Of a stretch of 64,000 bases of DNA, positions 17,701-25,725 are shown piece after piece. The stretch is from Candidatus Zixiibacteriota bacterium. Lineage in GTDB: Bacteria > Zixibacteria > MSB-5A5 > GN15 > FEB-12. The DNA lies in contig JAGNLV010000001.1 of the NCBI GenBank assembly GCA_017999435.1, forward strand, positions 218,501 through 282,500, read 5' to 3'. The notes under the pieces are model-generated. The model ran no database searches, was not told the origin of the DNA, and saw only the letters and a program-made list of their open reading frames with translations. Position numbers and translations under genes: made by a program. Each line of letters opens with the position of its first letter. Positions within the stretch are counted from its first letter, which is position 1.

Positions 17701-18317
17701 ACGTGGGCAATTCCCGACGCGTCTGCTTCAACGGCCGGCACCCGACCGTCGCCGATCCCGGCAGTTCCCGGTTTCTTCGCCACGCAAACCGGACCGAGGT
17801 CGCTCGTCCGCCGATAAATGTGAACGTTGTGATCCGTGGTCCCCCTCTTGTCGCCAACCACTATACAGACGCCGTCCGGTGTGACCGCCACATCCGGATT
17901 GGTGACCTGACCCTCCGATACCTGCTGGGCCGGGACGATTACATTTCCTTCCGGATCGAGCTTCGCACCATAGATGCTGCCGAAATAGGCGGCGTCGGTG
18001 GTCCAGACGACGTAGCTGTTTCCCAGTGCGTCGACACCCACCGCCGGCTGGGAGGGAGTCCCGCTCGAGGTCACTTGTACGGGGCCGGCGACGGGCGCGC
18101 CGGCGAGGTCGAATTTCCCCCACCAGATTTGACTGGACCCGGAACGGTCGTCTTCCCAGACAACATAGAGGCAGGTGGCATCCATCTCGATGCGCGGATT
18201 GGCCGACGTCCCCGCGTGAGCAGTGAGCCGGACGGGCGTGAACTCCTGAGCCGACACACTCCCCCACACTCCGCTCGCCACCAGGAACAGGCAACCCAAC
18301 CGTCCACGTGCGGTCAT
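14745..18317 (-). CDS. Large secreted modular protein with BACON and dockerin-like domains
   Basis: A 1190-residue exported protein; not recognised as a whole. A signal peptide (about 1-23, ending VSAQ) is followed by a region of roughly 340 residues with recurring Asp-box-like strands (VVWEDDRSGSSQIWWG, FQDSRSGDFDIYCTAFNG, VVWQDYRDGNWEIYLT), which suggests a beta-propeller. Residues 375-465 read as a BACON-type Ig-like module (WEADSDQPWLNVTPASGTGS, LPAGTYEANVAVA). Then come a helical region, a strongly hydrophobic Gly/Ala-rich stretch (about 750-825), more helices, and a beta module. Residues 1125-1190 are a dockerin-like pair of calcium loops (GDVTADGQITVADVTYLVAY and NVNGESGINVADVTFLIAY). 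A strong Shine-Dalgarno GGAGGTGA precedes the ATG. Function is unknown; an extracellular adhesive or toxin-like role is only speculation. Confidence 0.88.
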   Translation of the reverse strand: MTARGRLGCLFLVASGVWGSVSAQEFTPVRLTAHAGTSANPRIEMDATCLYVVWEDDRSGSSQIWWGKFDLAGAPVAGPVQVTSSGTPSQPAVGVDALGNSYVVWTTDAAYFGSIYGAKLDPEGNVIVPAQQVSEGQVTNPDVAVTPDGVCIVVGDKRGTTDHNVHIYRRTSDLGPVCVAKKPGTAGIGDGRVPAVEADASGIAHVLFRDVDIFNYYIKGHNTDAGCGPSGSTTVLTGDYARPAIAWSGVQEWRTVESGNNIYTIAGGLHRINDQAGTASYARLANTSPNGLAVFQDSRSGDFDIYCTAFNGATGFPDLRVTADPAAQQYPDVAVLPSLPGEFWVVWQDYRDGNWEIYLTRSLGDEPHLALEPLHFGFAAVPGGPLPAGQELTITISGGGTPAWEADSDQPWLNVTPASGTGSGSTVNLSVNTTALPAGTYEANVAVACAEADNSPQTATVTYVVWGGSELDDKQALIDFFLAEPFYEDAEQAAQVFLDEVEAEVAAGTATSKDLEAVLRLLLLEEGAKAAYGSPEEPGADSLAVLTAKCTLKTATSLLLKLAVDKLERVLRPLKHVWGFNWCYDKVDQATRWLSAVLHRFNSHLVTSYFNQMTPLLMGQYGLAQAEAQSLALQTGWQMVHAIEAKTGKVVLEQVSEPLLQGLLADLNRWLYETGIPLYVPPSSPPDALYIGGTKHSLEAGVTHASGGDFQEGGAEEIIASVRGVEIPEIEGGNSVAVQTVNGAITAAVWAEIAELILLAATVIGLAVALAVGIALCGSTGGIGCVISALSGVGLWGALLKIANLLSWGKIALYGLGMGVGAYQLHVHLPAQLREVKQTAFDVVPKVLADSGLSAGPQRFRIPGQWSDSLETAASGAADRLEEIRRLIAAGDWDSARASMAALDSAMDVLATASAITNATLGCAVIGNQSDTLPLLDSLYGYAMAHGAANDLTAALCQLALGFASVAEPAGADCDSLLMLVDETTARLRQLGPAFDSAFTVLADMGLTAPPVVVVTEYELAEDGLGKHLTATVRNVSETAVHEVRAGLAAEDSSSVQATAETDTVIAALAAGDTGVFRWRIEVPAAETLFQMDLLIQPGTLPGDFLGDHRIVSVHFPAATYEYRCGDVTADGQITVADVTYLVAYLFRGDPAPVLPGAANVNGESGINVADVTFLIAYLFRGGPAPEACP

Positions 18318-18346
18318 ACAATCACCTCCGGATCAAACTTGCGAAG

Positions 18347-18411
18347 GACGTGTGACACGTCACTCGCGCAGATGTCAGCCACATCATATCGGAGATACGT
18401 CGTGCTGTTCA
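18347..18411 (-). promoter_or_regulatory. Candidate promoter and operator of the large secreted protein
   Basis: On the minus strand TGAACA (18406-18411), 17 bases, then TATGAT (18383-18388) resembles a sigma-70 promoter. Just downstream, at 18347-18361, is a perfect 15-bp palindrome with 7-bp arms (GACGTGT, centre C, ACACGTC), 30 bases before the ATG. Its position over the leader would suit a repressor site or an mRNA hairpin near the ribosome-binding site. Confidence 0.45.
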
Positions 18412-18580
18412 GAGGCAACCTGATACGACAGCCCGGCGCGCCGGAACGGGACGCACGCTCTGCCCCATGGTAAGACCCCTTCTGGGCATGTGGCACGGCG
18501 CACGGCACCGTCTTCCAGCTCTCGAAACCGACGATCTATATCGCACGGCCACACCCCCGTGCGGCAGTGTTCGTTTCCCC

Positions 18581-19342
18581 CTACATCGAGAATTGCCGCG
18601 TGCGCAGCTCGGCCAGCACCCTGTCGTCCGTGAAATTGAGCCGCAGCGGCGTGATCGACACCACGTTCCGGCTCACCGCCTCGAAATCGGTCCCCGCCTC
18701 GGTCCGCCACTTCGGCCGCCCCCCGATCCAGTAGTAGGGTTTGCCGCGCGGGTCGGTTTTCCGGATGATCACATCCTTGTACTGGCGGAACCCCTGCCGG
18801 GTGAATTCGTAGGCGCCGTAGGGCCGCCCCGTGTCGAGCGGCAGGTTGACGTTGAGGAAGACGTCGGGCGGGAGGTTCATCTGCCCGACGATGCGCACGA
18901 GCCGGGCGACGAAGTTGGCCGCCCGCACCATGGGCGTCCCCGGCTCGTAGTGGGCCATCGACACGGCCACCGACGGCACCCGCATGATCGAGCCCTCGAT
19001 CGCCGCCGCCACCGTCCCCGAATAGGTCACGTCATCCCCCATGTTGGCGCCGTGGTTGATCCCCGAGATGATCATGTCCGGCTTGCCGTCCTTGAACACC
19101 AGGTGCACGCCGAGCATGACGCAGTCGGTCGGGGTCCCGTCGGTCGTGTAGCGCCGCTCGTCGATCTTCTGCACCCGCAGCGGCCGGTTGAGGGTGAGCG
19201 AATGCGAGGCGGCCGACTGTTCCGCGTTCGGGGCCACCAGGTAGACCTCGTGCGCCCGCGCGAGCACCCGGTAGAGGGTCGCGATTCCATCCGCCTGGTA
19301 GCCGTCGTCGTTGGTCAACAAAATCCGGAGCCGTTCAGACAT
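18581..19342 (-). CDS. surE: 5'/3'-nucleotidase SurE
   Basis: A metal-dependent phosphatase acting on nucleoside monophosphates, involved in stationary-phase survival. The 253-residue product begins MSERLRILLTNDDGYQADGI with the metal-binding Asp12-Asp13, followed by the conserved Ser in APNAEQSAASHSLT and the Asn in SGINHGANMGDDVTYSGT. I start at the ATG at 19342, with GAGGTG upstream, overlapping the stop of the DinB gene by 8 bases. A longer frame (MRCRMSE) is less likely. Confidence 0.96.
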   Translation of the reverse strand: MSERLRILLTNDDGYQADGIATLYRVLARAHEVYLVAPNAEQSAASHSLTLNRPLRVQKIDERRYTTDGTPTDCVMLGVHLVFKDGKPDMIISGINHGANMGDDVTYSGTVAAAIEGSIMRVPSVAVSMAHYEPGTPMVRAANFVARLVRIVGQMNLPPDVFLNVNLPLDTGRPYGAYEFTRQGFRQYKDVIIRKTDPRGKPYYWIGGRPKWRTEAGTDFEAVSRNVVSITPLRLNFTDDRVLAELRTRQFSM

Positions 19343-19799
19343 TCGGCACCTCAAGCCCCTGCATGCGCATGAGCATGAAGATCTGGCCGCGGTGGCGCGC
19401 CTGGTGTTCCACCACGTGCCACACGAGCCACCGCTTCGAGAGGCGCTCGGTCGCCCCGCTGCTGTCGGTCACGGTGTAGAACACCTGGTCCCAGTCGGCC
19501 AGGTCTTCCCGTTCGAGGAACCCGGTGACAACGCACTCGTACTCGTCGAGGAGGCCGAGGATCTCGGCCCGGTCGCGCGCTCCGCGAAAGCGCGTGAAAT
19601 CCGGCCGTCCGGGCGCGCCGGCGGCCACGTGGGCGATCCAGAAGAATTCGCAGTCGGCGATGTGGGCCAGGAGTCGTCCGATCGATGCCGTGTGGCGCGG
19701 GGGCGCCCAATCGAACTGCGCCTGCGTCAGACCCTCCACCGCCTTCCGCAATTCGCCGCGCACCGTGAAATAGTTGGAGAAAATCTCAGCTAGCTTCAT
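19335..19799 (-). CDS. DinB family metal-binding protein
   Basis: A 154-residue four-helix DinB/YfiT-like protein. The putative metal-ligand histidines are His46 (LLAHIADCEFF) and the HxxxHxxxH run at 128-136 (WHVVEHQARHRGQI). Many members are thiol transferases or damage-inducible proteins with unknown substrates, so the reaction cannot be stated. The start at 19799 (MKLAEIFSNY) was preferred over an upstream in-frame start because it fits the family N-terminus. It is translationally linked to surE. Confidence 0.88.
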   Translation of the reverse strand: MKLAEIFSNYFTVRGELRKAVEGLTQAQFDWAPPRHTASIGRLLAHIADCEFFWIAHVAAGAPGRPDFTRFRGARDRAEILGLLDEYECVVTGFLEREDLADWDQVFYTVTDSSGATERLSKRWLVWHVVEHQARHRGQIFMLMRMQGLEVPNV

Positions 19800-19852
19800 G
19801 CCCTGTATGGTAGCGCCGATCGCCGCCCTTCGCAAGCCCGAATTGGCGCCGG

Positions 19853-20533
19853 TCAGACCCAGATCCGCCGCCAGATCTGGCGAATGAACCGCCCGGTGTC
19901 CGCGACCGGGTTGATGAACGACGGCGACCCCTCGTAGACGGTGGAAATCGGGGTTTCGACAATCTCGCAGCCGAGCGCTCCCGCCTTGAACAGCAACTCC
20001 GACTCGAAATCGTACCCCGCCGCGACCAGCGGGATCGCCCGCAGCACCGCGGTCGGGATCAAGCGGTAGCCCGACTGGCTGTCACGGACGCGCTGCGCGG
20101 AGAACACGGAGATGATCAGCGAAGTCAGATTGTTGGTGAGGCGCCGGTCCCAGGGCATCACTTTGGGATCCATGTGCCGCGTCCCGAGGACGATCCTCCG
20201 CCCGTTGTCCTGGGCGAAGAAACGGGGCAACTCCTCCGGCAGGTGCTGCAGGTCGGCATCGAGCGTCACGACCGAGCGGTACCCGCGCGCGAGCGCATAC
20301 CGGTAACCCGCCCGCAGGGCCGCCCCTTTTCCCCGGTTGTCGGGATACGAGATGTAGTTGACCCGGTGCCGTTTGAGCCTCTCGAGCGTATCGTCGGTCG
20401 ATCCGTCGTTGACCACGAGCAGGTGTTCGTCGGCCACGAACCGGCGGCACCGGGGGATCAAGTCATCGAGATACCGCCCGGCGTTGCACGCCGGGATGAG
20501 CACCAGCGTCGCCTCGCCCCGATTCTCGTCCAT
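19853..20533 (-). CDS. Family 2 glycosyltransferase
   Basis: A 226-residue GT-A fold transferase, short like dolichyl-phosphate-mannose-synthase relatives. Visible motifs: nucleotide-binding LVLIPACNAG, VVNDGSTDDT, NRGKGAALRAGYRYAL, the metal-binding LDADLQH (Asp92/Asp94), and a C-terminal SQSGYRLIP segment with GYDFESELLFKA, typical of this subgroup. There is no transmembrane domain, so it is likely a peripheral membrane enzyme using a nucleotide sugar and a polyprenyl-phosphate or lipid acceptor; the exact substrates are unknown. Confidence 0.92.
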   Translation of the reverse strand: MDENRGEATLVLIPACNAGRYLDDLIPRCRRFVADEHLLVVNDGSTDDTLERLKRHRVNYISYPDNRGKGAALRAGYRYALARGYRSVVTLDADLQHLPEELPRFFAQDNGRRIVLGTRHMDPKVMPWDRRLTNNLTSLIISVFSAQRVRDSQSGYRLIPTAVLRAIPLVAAGYDFESELLFKAGALGCEIVETPISTVYEGSPSFINPVADTGRFIRQIWRRIWV

Positions 20534-20800
20534 CGCAGGTCATTATACGGAAGGGCCGGGCGCCCGCGACACAAAAAGTTCACGATCGGAGAGCAGGTCG
20601 GGCGAAAGCCCCGGGCTGCGAGCCGGCCGGACGTTGGTTTAAAGACTCATTTGGACCACAATCAGACGGCCGGGGATCCGCGTATCACCGGACAGACAAC
20701 GGCCAACATGCGGCCGCGGCCGATCGGCTGCGGCCAAGCTCAGGAAATCATGTCGGCGGCGGGCGACCGGGCGGTCTGCCGCACAGGAAGGAGACGCGGG

Positions 20801-22225
20801 ATGAAAAAAGCCCGTCCCACCGAGGCGCGCGGCGGCCGAGCCGCCGCCCCTTCGGCCCCCCTCGAGTCGCTCGCCGGTTCGCTGCGGGGCACGCTGATCC
20901 GCCCCGGAGACAGCCGCTACGACGCGGCCCGCTCGGTCTGGAACAGCATGATCGACCGGACACCGGCCGCCATCGTGCAGGCCGCCGATTCCGCCGATGT
21001 CCGGCACACGGTCCGCTTCGCCCGGGAGCACCGCTTGCCTCTGTCCATTCGCGGCGCCGGGCACAACATCGCCGGGAACGCGGTCTGCGACGACGGTCTC
21101 ACCCTGGACCTGTCCGGGCTGAAAGCGGTGCAGGTGGAGCCGGCCGCCCGTCGCGCCTGGGTCGGGGCCGGCGCCACGCTCGGCGACTTCGACCGGGCGG
21201 CCCAGGATTTCGGACTGGCCACTCCCCTCGGCATCAACTCCACGACCGGCATCGCCGGCCTCACGCTCGGCGGGGGCTTCGGATGGCTCACGCGAAAGTA
21301 CGGGACAGCCGCAGACAACCTCCGCGGCGCCGAGGTCGTGCTCGCCGACGGCTCGCTGGTGCGGGCCAGCGACACCGAGCATCCCGATCTGTTCTGGGCG
21401 ATCCGGGGCGGCGGGGGCAATTTCGGCGTCGTCACCCGGTTTGAATTCGACCTGCACCCGGTCGGCCCCAACGTGTACAGCGGCCTGGTGGTCTACCCGC
21501 ACGCCGAGGCGAAGGCGGTGCTCCGGCAGTATCGCGACTATGTCGCGGAACTCACCGACGAATCCGCGTGCTGGCTGGTCTTGCGCCCCGCCCCGCCGGT
21601 TCCGTTCGTCCCGGCGGAAAAGCACGGGCAAAATGTGCTCGTCGTGATCTTTTTCCACGCCGGCGATCCCGAGGCGGGCCGGCGGGCCGCCGAGCCGCTG
21701 CGCCATCTCGGGCGGCCGGTGGGCGAAGCGCTCGGCGTCCAGCCGTACACGGGCTGGCAGTCGGCCTTCGACCCGCTCATGACGGCGGGCGCCCGGAATT
21801 ACTGGAAGACGCATAATTTCACTGCCCTGCCCGACGCCCTGCTCGACGTGCTTGTGCGCTTGGCCGACCGCGTGCCGAGTCCCGAGTGCGAGGTCTTCCT
21901 CGGCCAGCTCGGCGGGGCGGCGGCCCGCATCCCGCGCGAGACCATCGCCTACCCGCACCGCGACGCCGACTTCGTCCTCAACGTCCACGCCCGCTGGCGG
22001 GCGGCCGAGGATGACGAGCGCTGCATCGCCTGGGCGCGCGAGTTGTTCCGGGCGACCGAGCCTTTCGCCACCGGAGGCGCCTATGTGAATTTCGTGACCG
22101 CCGACGAGTCCGACCGCATTAAGGGAATCTTCGGCGCCAACTACGACCGTCTCCGGCGAGTCAAGCGCGCCTATGACCCCGACAATCTGTTCCGGATGAA
22201 CCACAACATCGCGCCGGGGCGGTAA
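20801..22225 (+). CDS. FAD-binding oxidoreductase with BBE domain
   Basis: The only convincing plus-strand protein gene in the window, 474 residues. It is a VAO/PCMH-type flavoprotein: PLSIRGAGHNIAGN contains the His that usually carries covalent FAD, and STTGIAGLTLGGGFGWLTRK and WAIRGGGGNFGVVTRFEFDL complete the FAD domain. The C-terminus has the berberine-bridge-like motif (NYDRLRRVKRAYDPDNLFRM, then NHNI). The second covalent Cys of bicovalent members is replaced in GINSTTG, so single attachment is likely. The ATG at 20801 follows AGGAAGGAG. Substrate unknown; homologues oxidise sugars or alkaloids. Opposite orientation and isolation suggest a stand-alone insertion into the region. Confidence 0.93.
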   Translation: MKKARPTEARGGRAAAPSAPLESLAGSLRGTLIRPGDSRYDAARSVWNSMIDRTPAAIVQAADSADVRHTVRFAREHRLPLSIRGAGHNIAGNAVCDDGLTLDLSGLKAVQVEPAARRAWVGAGATLGDFDRAAQDFGLATPLGINSTTGIAGLTLGGGFGWLTRKYGTAADNLRGAEVVLADGSLVRASDTEHPDLFWAIRGGGGNFGVVTRFEFDLHPVGPNVYSGLVVYPHAEAKAVLRQYRDYVAELTDESACWLVLRPAPPVPFVPAEKHGQNVLVVIFFHAGDPEAGRRAAEPLRHLGRPVGEALGVQPYTGWQSAFDPLMTAGARNYWKTHNFTALPDALLDVLVRLADRVPSPECEVFLGQLGGAAARIPRETIAYPHRDADFVLNVHARWRAAEDDERCIAWARELFRATEPFATGGAYVNFVTADESDRIKGIFGANYDRLRRVKRAYDPDNLFRMNHNIAPGR

Positions 22226-22318
22226 GCGCCCGGCCGACATCAGGGCCGGGCGATGCGCCCGCGTCGTCCGGCCTTTTCGTTGTCGTGGGAGCTTCCGCCG
22301 GTCGCCCGGCCGGCAAAA

Positions 22319-22396
22319 TGGTCGGAGCGAGCCGATTCGAACGGCCGACCTCTCGCACCCCAAGCGAGTGCGCTAACCAAACTGCGCTACGCTCCG
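22319..22396 (-). tRNA. tRNA-Pro(GGG)
   Basis: Minus-strand cloverleaf: acceptor CGGAGCG/CGCTCCG, D-arm GCGCAGTTTGGTTAGCGC, anticodon stem CTCGC/GCGAG with loop TTGGGGT (anticodon GGG), and T-loop CGTTCGAATCG. CCA is encoded, unlike in the tRNA-Pro(CGG) gene at 14544. Confidence 0.95.
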
Positions 22397-22463
22397 ATCC
22401 ATCGGATCTAGACTGTCCCGCGCCGGTTACGCCCGTCCCAATCTATCAAAACCGCCGCCGAGT

Positions 22464-22814
22464 TCAAGAGAAATCTTTGAGGATGTCCTCGATATCCTTA
22501 CGAATCTGGCCTATCAGCGTCTTCGTTCGCGCCGAGGCCACCATGGTCTCTTTGCTCTCGCTCGGCCGCCGCATCGTCAGCTTGGTCCGCGCCCCGGCGA
22601 TCGTCAGTTTCTCCTCGGTGCGCAGGTGTTTGATGCGGTTGACCACCTCGATGTCCTTCTGCGTGTAGATCCGGTTCCCCCCGCGCGTCTTGCGCGGACA
22701 GAGCGTCGGAAACTCCTTCTCCCAGTATCGCAGCACGTAAGGTTCGAGCCCCGTGATGCGGGCCACCTCGCTGATCGAGTAGTACAGCTTCTCGTTGGCG
22801 TTGGTCTTCTTCAT
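22464..22814 (-). CDS. MerR family transcriptional regulator
   Basis: A 116-residue DNA-binding protein. The winged helix-turn-helix is clear at the N-terminus (YYSISEVARITGLEPYVLRY, then WEKEFPTL and NRIYTQKDIEVVNRI). The C-terminal 45 residues are short and polar, with no metal-binding cysteines, so it is not a classic metal sensor. It is 25 bases after gpsA on the same strand, a common plsY-gpsA-merR arrangement; the regulated target is unknown. Confidence 0.93.
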   Translation of the reverse strand: MKKTNANEKLYYSISEVARITGLEPYVLRYWEKEFPTLCPRKTRGGNRIYTQKDIEVVNRIKHLRTEEKLTIAGARTKLTMRRPSESKETMVASARTKTLIGQIRKDIEDILKDFS

Positions 22815-22839
22815 GGACCGCTCCTCGCGATGCGGTTCC

Positions 22840-23844
22840 TTACCAGATTTCCGGTTTCAGTTCTCTGCCCATGAGCTCCGCCACCGCCTCGGCCGGCGGC
22901 TTGTTATCGAACAAGACGGCGTGTACCTGCGCCGTGATCGGCATCTCCACGCCGTGCCGGTTCGCCAGGGCATGCCCCGAACGGGTCGTCTCCACTCCCT
23001 CGGCCACCATCGTCATCCCCGCCAGCACCCGCGCCAGCGTTTCGCCCCTGCCGATGTGTTCGCCCACATAGCGGTTGCGGCTGTGCCGCGACACGCAGGT
23101 GGTCACCAGGTCTCCCACCCCCGACAGCCCCGAGAACGTCAGCGGGTTGGCCCCCATCGCCACGCCGAGGCGGGTGATCTCGGCCAGGCCGCGCGTGATG
23201 AGCGCCCCCAGGGTGTTGTCCCCCAGCCCGAGTCCCCCCGCAATCCCGGCGGCGATTGCGATGATGTTCTTCAGCGCGCCCCCCAACTCCACGCCGGTCA
23301 GGTCGTCGCAGCAGTACACGCGGAAGGTCTGTCCTGAGAAGGTCTCCTGGACCTCCGCGCAGAACTCTTCGTTCACACCGCCGACCACCACGGTCGTCGG
23401 CATGTCCCTGGCCACTTCTTCGGCGTGCGACGGCCCGGAGAGGGTGGCGATGCGCCCGAGCGGTCGATCGAGGACCTCGGCCACCACCTCCGACATGCGC
23501 TTGAGCGTGCGGATCTCGATCCCTTTGGCCAGGTTGACGATGCCGACGTCGGGGCCAACCCGGCCGGCCAGCGGGTCGAGCGCCGACCGCATCCGCTGGG
23601 ATGGGATCGCCAGCACGATCAGGTCCGCTCCGGCGACCGCCTCGCCGAGATCGTTGGTGATGCCAATCTGCTCATCGAGCCGGCACCCGGGCAGCTTTTT
23701 CGGATGAGTCCGGTGGCGGAGCAGGAGGGCATGCTCGGCGGGGTCGAACTCCCACAGCCGGACGCGGTGCCCGTTGGCGTGCAGCAGACGAGCCACGGCC
23801 AGCCCCCAGGACCCCGCCCCGAGGATGGCGACCCGCTCAGACAT
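22840..23844 (-). CDS. gpsA: Glycerol-3-phosphate dehydrogenase [NAD(P)+]
   Basis: Reduces dihydroxyacetone phosphate to sn-glycerol-3-phosphate, the backbone for phospholipids, in the cytoplasm. The 334-residue protein has the Rossmann motif ILGAGSWGLAVARLL at the N-terminus, TLSGPSHAEEVARDMPTTVV, and the catalytic-domain block ALKNIIAIAAGIAGGLGLGD. Length is usual. It overlaps the plsY stop by 8 bases, so product and consumer of glycerol-3-phosphate are translationally linked. Confidence 0.97.
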   Translation of the reverse strand: MSERVAILGAGSWGLAVARLLHANGHRVRLWEFDPAEHALLLRHRTHPKKLPGCRLDEQIGITNDLGEAVAGADLIVLAIPSQRMRSALDPLAGRVGPDVGIVNLAKGIEIRTLKRMSEVVAEVLDRPLGRIATLSGPSHAEEVARDMPTTVVVGGVNEEFCAEVQETFSGQTFRVYCCDDLTGVELGGALKNIIAIAAGIAGGLGLGDNTLGALITRGLAEITRLGVAMGANPLTFSGLSGVGDLVTTCVSRHSRNRYVGEHIGRGETLARVLAGMTMVAEGVETTRSGHALANRHGVEMPITAQVHAVLFDNKPPAEAVAELMGRELKPEIW

Positions 23845-24505
23845 GGCGGCCCGCCCCCTGCGAATCGGCCGGCTGCCGGCGGCCGCCGAACCGGTGTTCC
23901 GTCCCGGCCCGCAGCCGCCCGATGTTGCCCCGGTGGGCGTACACGATGAGCAGCACGACGGCCGCCGATACCCAGAGATAGACCGAGGCCACCGGCCGGT
24001 GGAAAGCGTACTTTTCGATGAGAATGAACACCGGAAACGCCACTGCCGCCACCAGCGAGGCGAGCGAAACGTAGCGCCCGATCGCGAACACGGCCGCGAA
24101 TACGCCGAACGCCAGGAGCGCCGGAACCGGCAGGAGAGCCAGCATCACCCCGAGCGCCGTGTTGACCCCCTTCCCCCCCCGGAACCGGAGGTAGACCGGG
24201 AAGAGGTGTCCGAGCACCGCAGCCAGACCGCAGAGGACGACGTAGGTGTCGGCTCCCGCGAATGGGATCGTCGCCGCCGCGGCATACCATCGTCCCAACA
24301 GCACCGCGGCCGCCCCTTTGGCGATGTCCAGTCCGTACACCCAGACAGCCCGGCGAAAGCCGAGCACGCGCGTGACGTTGGTGGCGCCGATATTTCCCGA
24401 CCCGTGCCGGCGGATATCAGCAACTCCGAACAGGCGCGGGACGAGCAGCCCGAACGGGATGGCTCCCAACAGGTAGGCCACAGCTATCGGTCCGATCCAC
24501 ATCAT
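23837..24505 (-). CDS. plsY: Acyl-phosphate:glycerol-3-phosphate acyltransferase
   Basis: Inner-membrane enzyme that makes lysophosphatidate from acyl phosphate and glycerol-3-phosphate. The 222-residue product has about five to six hydrophobic helices and the PlsY motifs GSGNIGATNVTRVLG and RGGKGVNTALG. It directly precedes gpsA with overlap. The last 20 residues are polar and slightly longer than in many homologues. Confidence 0.95.
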   Translation of the reverse strand: MMWIGPIAVAYLLGAIPFGLLVPRLFGVADIRRHGSGNIGATNVTRVLGFRRAVWVYGLDIAKGAAAVLLGRWYAAAATIPFAGADTYVVLCGLAAVLGHLFPVYLRFRGGKGVNTALGVMLALLPVPALLAFGVFAAVFAIGRYVSLASLVAAVAFPVFILIEKYAFHRPVASVYLWVSAAVVLLIVYAHRGNIGRLRAGTEHRFGGRRQPADSQGAGRHV

Positions 24506-24612
24506 GATGCGGTCGTCCTTCCGCCTCTTCTGCCCGCTGCCCCCGGCGCCGCGGCCGCCCGGCCGCTGGGCGACCGAAAGGGCTCATCCGGCCGCCGCTT
24601 CACTCCCGGTGC

Positions 24613-25095
24613 CTACTCGGCCGCCCCGGCGGTATCCGCCGGCGCCGCCTCGCCGCCCATGGTATCGGCCGGCGCGCTCTCCGCGGCCGGGGCCTGCCCC
24701 AGATTCACGTTGGGGTAGGCGCGTGAAATCGCCTCGATGAACTGGTAGGCCTCCAGCGAATCGAGCGCCCCGTCGTTGCGGATATGCTGGATCGACTGAA
24801 TGAACAACGCCAGTCCTTCGGCATCCGGCTCCCGCTGCGCCCGCGCCTCGGCGAGAAACGCGTCCGCTGCGGCGTTCACCTGGACCGTATCGACGCCCGG
24901 CTGCGGTTTGTCGGCTACCATTTGCTTGATCTCTTCGGTCATCGTGACCGCTCCGTACTGCACCAGATCGGCTCGCTTCATATAGCAGACGATCCCGGCG
25001 ACCACCACCAGGATGACCAGCACGCCGACGATGATGAGCGCGACGAGACAGCCGGTCGACATCCCTTTCTTCTGCTGCGGCGATTCCTGATTCAT
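24613..25095 (-). CDS. Single-pass membrane protein of unknown function
   Basis: Not recognised. A 160-residue protein with a short polar N-terminus, one long hydrophobic helix (about 16-37, CLVALIIVGVLVILVVVAGI) and an outer domain of amphipathic helices, ending in an Ala/Pro/Glu-rich low-complexity tail (about 125-160). It lies 107 bases upstream of plsY and is probably in the same transcript. Confidence 0.7.
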   Translation of the reverse strand: MNQESPQQKKGMSTGCLVALIIVGVLVILVVVAGIVCYMKRADLVQYGAVTMTEEIKQMVADKPQPGVDTVQVNAAADAFLAEARAQREPDAEGLALFIQSIQHIRNDGALDSLEAYQFIEAISRAYPNVNLGQAPAAESAPADTMGGEAAPADTAGAAE

Positions 25096-25140
25096 AACCC
25101 CTCGTTTGAGTTTACGGATGACTTTGGGTTACCTGGGATA

Positions 25141-25169
25141 AGGGTAGCACCGGCAGCGGGTTCTGGCAA
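25141..25169 (-). promoter_or_regulatory. Candidate promoter for the 24613-25095 gene
   Basis: Minus-strand TTGCCA (25164-25169), 17-base spacer, then TACCCT (25141-25146), about 50 bases upstream of the ATG and after the ribosomal cluster terminator. The -35 is good; the -10 is poor. Confidence 0.4.
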
Positions 25170-25221
25170 GTCTTTAATGCAAACGTTGCGCACTTCGGCC
25201 GGCGCCCCGGCCGACCAACAC

Positions 25222-25246
25222 AAAGCCCGCCGGAGGGGCGGGCTTT
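25222..25246 (-). terminator. Terminator of the ribosomal supercluster
   Basis: A 10-bp perfect stem (AAAGCCCGCC with GGCGGGCTTT, 5-base loop) lies 41 bases after the rplQ stop. On the minus strand the descending arm ends in TTT and continues GTGTT. It marks the end of the S10-spc-alpha transcript. Confidence 0.8.
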
Positions 25247-25286
25247 CAGTATCACAGCGGATGGCCGCGGGGGCTGAGTTGCCGGT

Positions 25287-25706
25287 CTACCGAGCCGCCC
25301 CCTTTTTCTCCTTGCCCTTCTTCGCCTTCTTCACCGGCTCTTCTTTGGGCCGTTCGGTGAGCAGCTCGACCACCGACAGGGCCGCCCCGTCGCCGCGCCG
25401 CACACCCAGTTTGACCACCCGGGTGAACCCTGACGCGCGGTCTTCGAACTGCGGCACGATCTCAGCGAAGAGCTTCTTGAAGATTCGCTTCTGATGGACC
25501 GTGCGAGCCACCTCACGCTTCGACGCCAGCGTCCCCTTCTTGGCATTGGTGATCAGCCGGTCGACCAGCGGCCGCAGCGCCTTCGCCTTGGCATCGGTGG
25601 TCTTGATCACCCGGTGCTCAAAGAGCGACATCGCCATATTGCGGAGCATGGCCTCGCGGTGCGATTTGGTTCGCCCCAGTTTTGCTATTTTATCCTGATG
25701 TCCCAT
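25287..25706 (-). CDS. rplQ: Ribosomal protein L17
   Basis: Large-subunit protein near the exit tunnel; last gene of the alpha operon. The 139-residue product begins with the conserved KLGRTKSHREAMLRNMAMSL and has the RPLVDRLITNAKKG segment. A Lys-rich tail (about 122-139) extends beyond the usual core of about 120 residues. It follows rpoA by 19 bases. Confidence 0.97.
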   Translation of the reverse strand: MGHQDKIAKLGRTKSHREAMLRNMAMSLFEHRVIKTTDAKAKALRPLVDRLITNAKKGTLASKREVARTVHQKRIFKKLFAEIVPQFEDRASGFTRVVKLGVRRGDGAALSVVELLTERPKEEPVKKAKKGKEKKGAAR

Positions 25707-25725
25707 CGCAAATCTTCACTTCAGC

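Noticed and set aside
20639-22363. A 574-codon minus-strand open frame opposite the FAD-linked oxidoreductase
   Set aside because: The plus-strand frame has clear flavoprotein motifs, a good ribosome-binding site and normal length; the minus-strand translation shows none.
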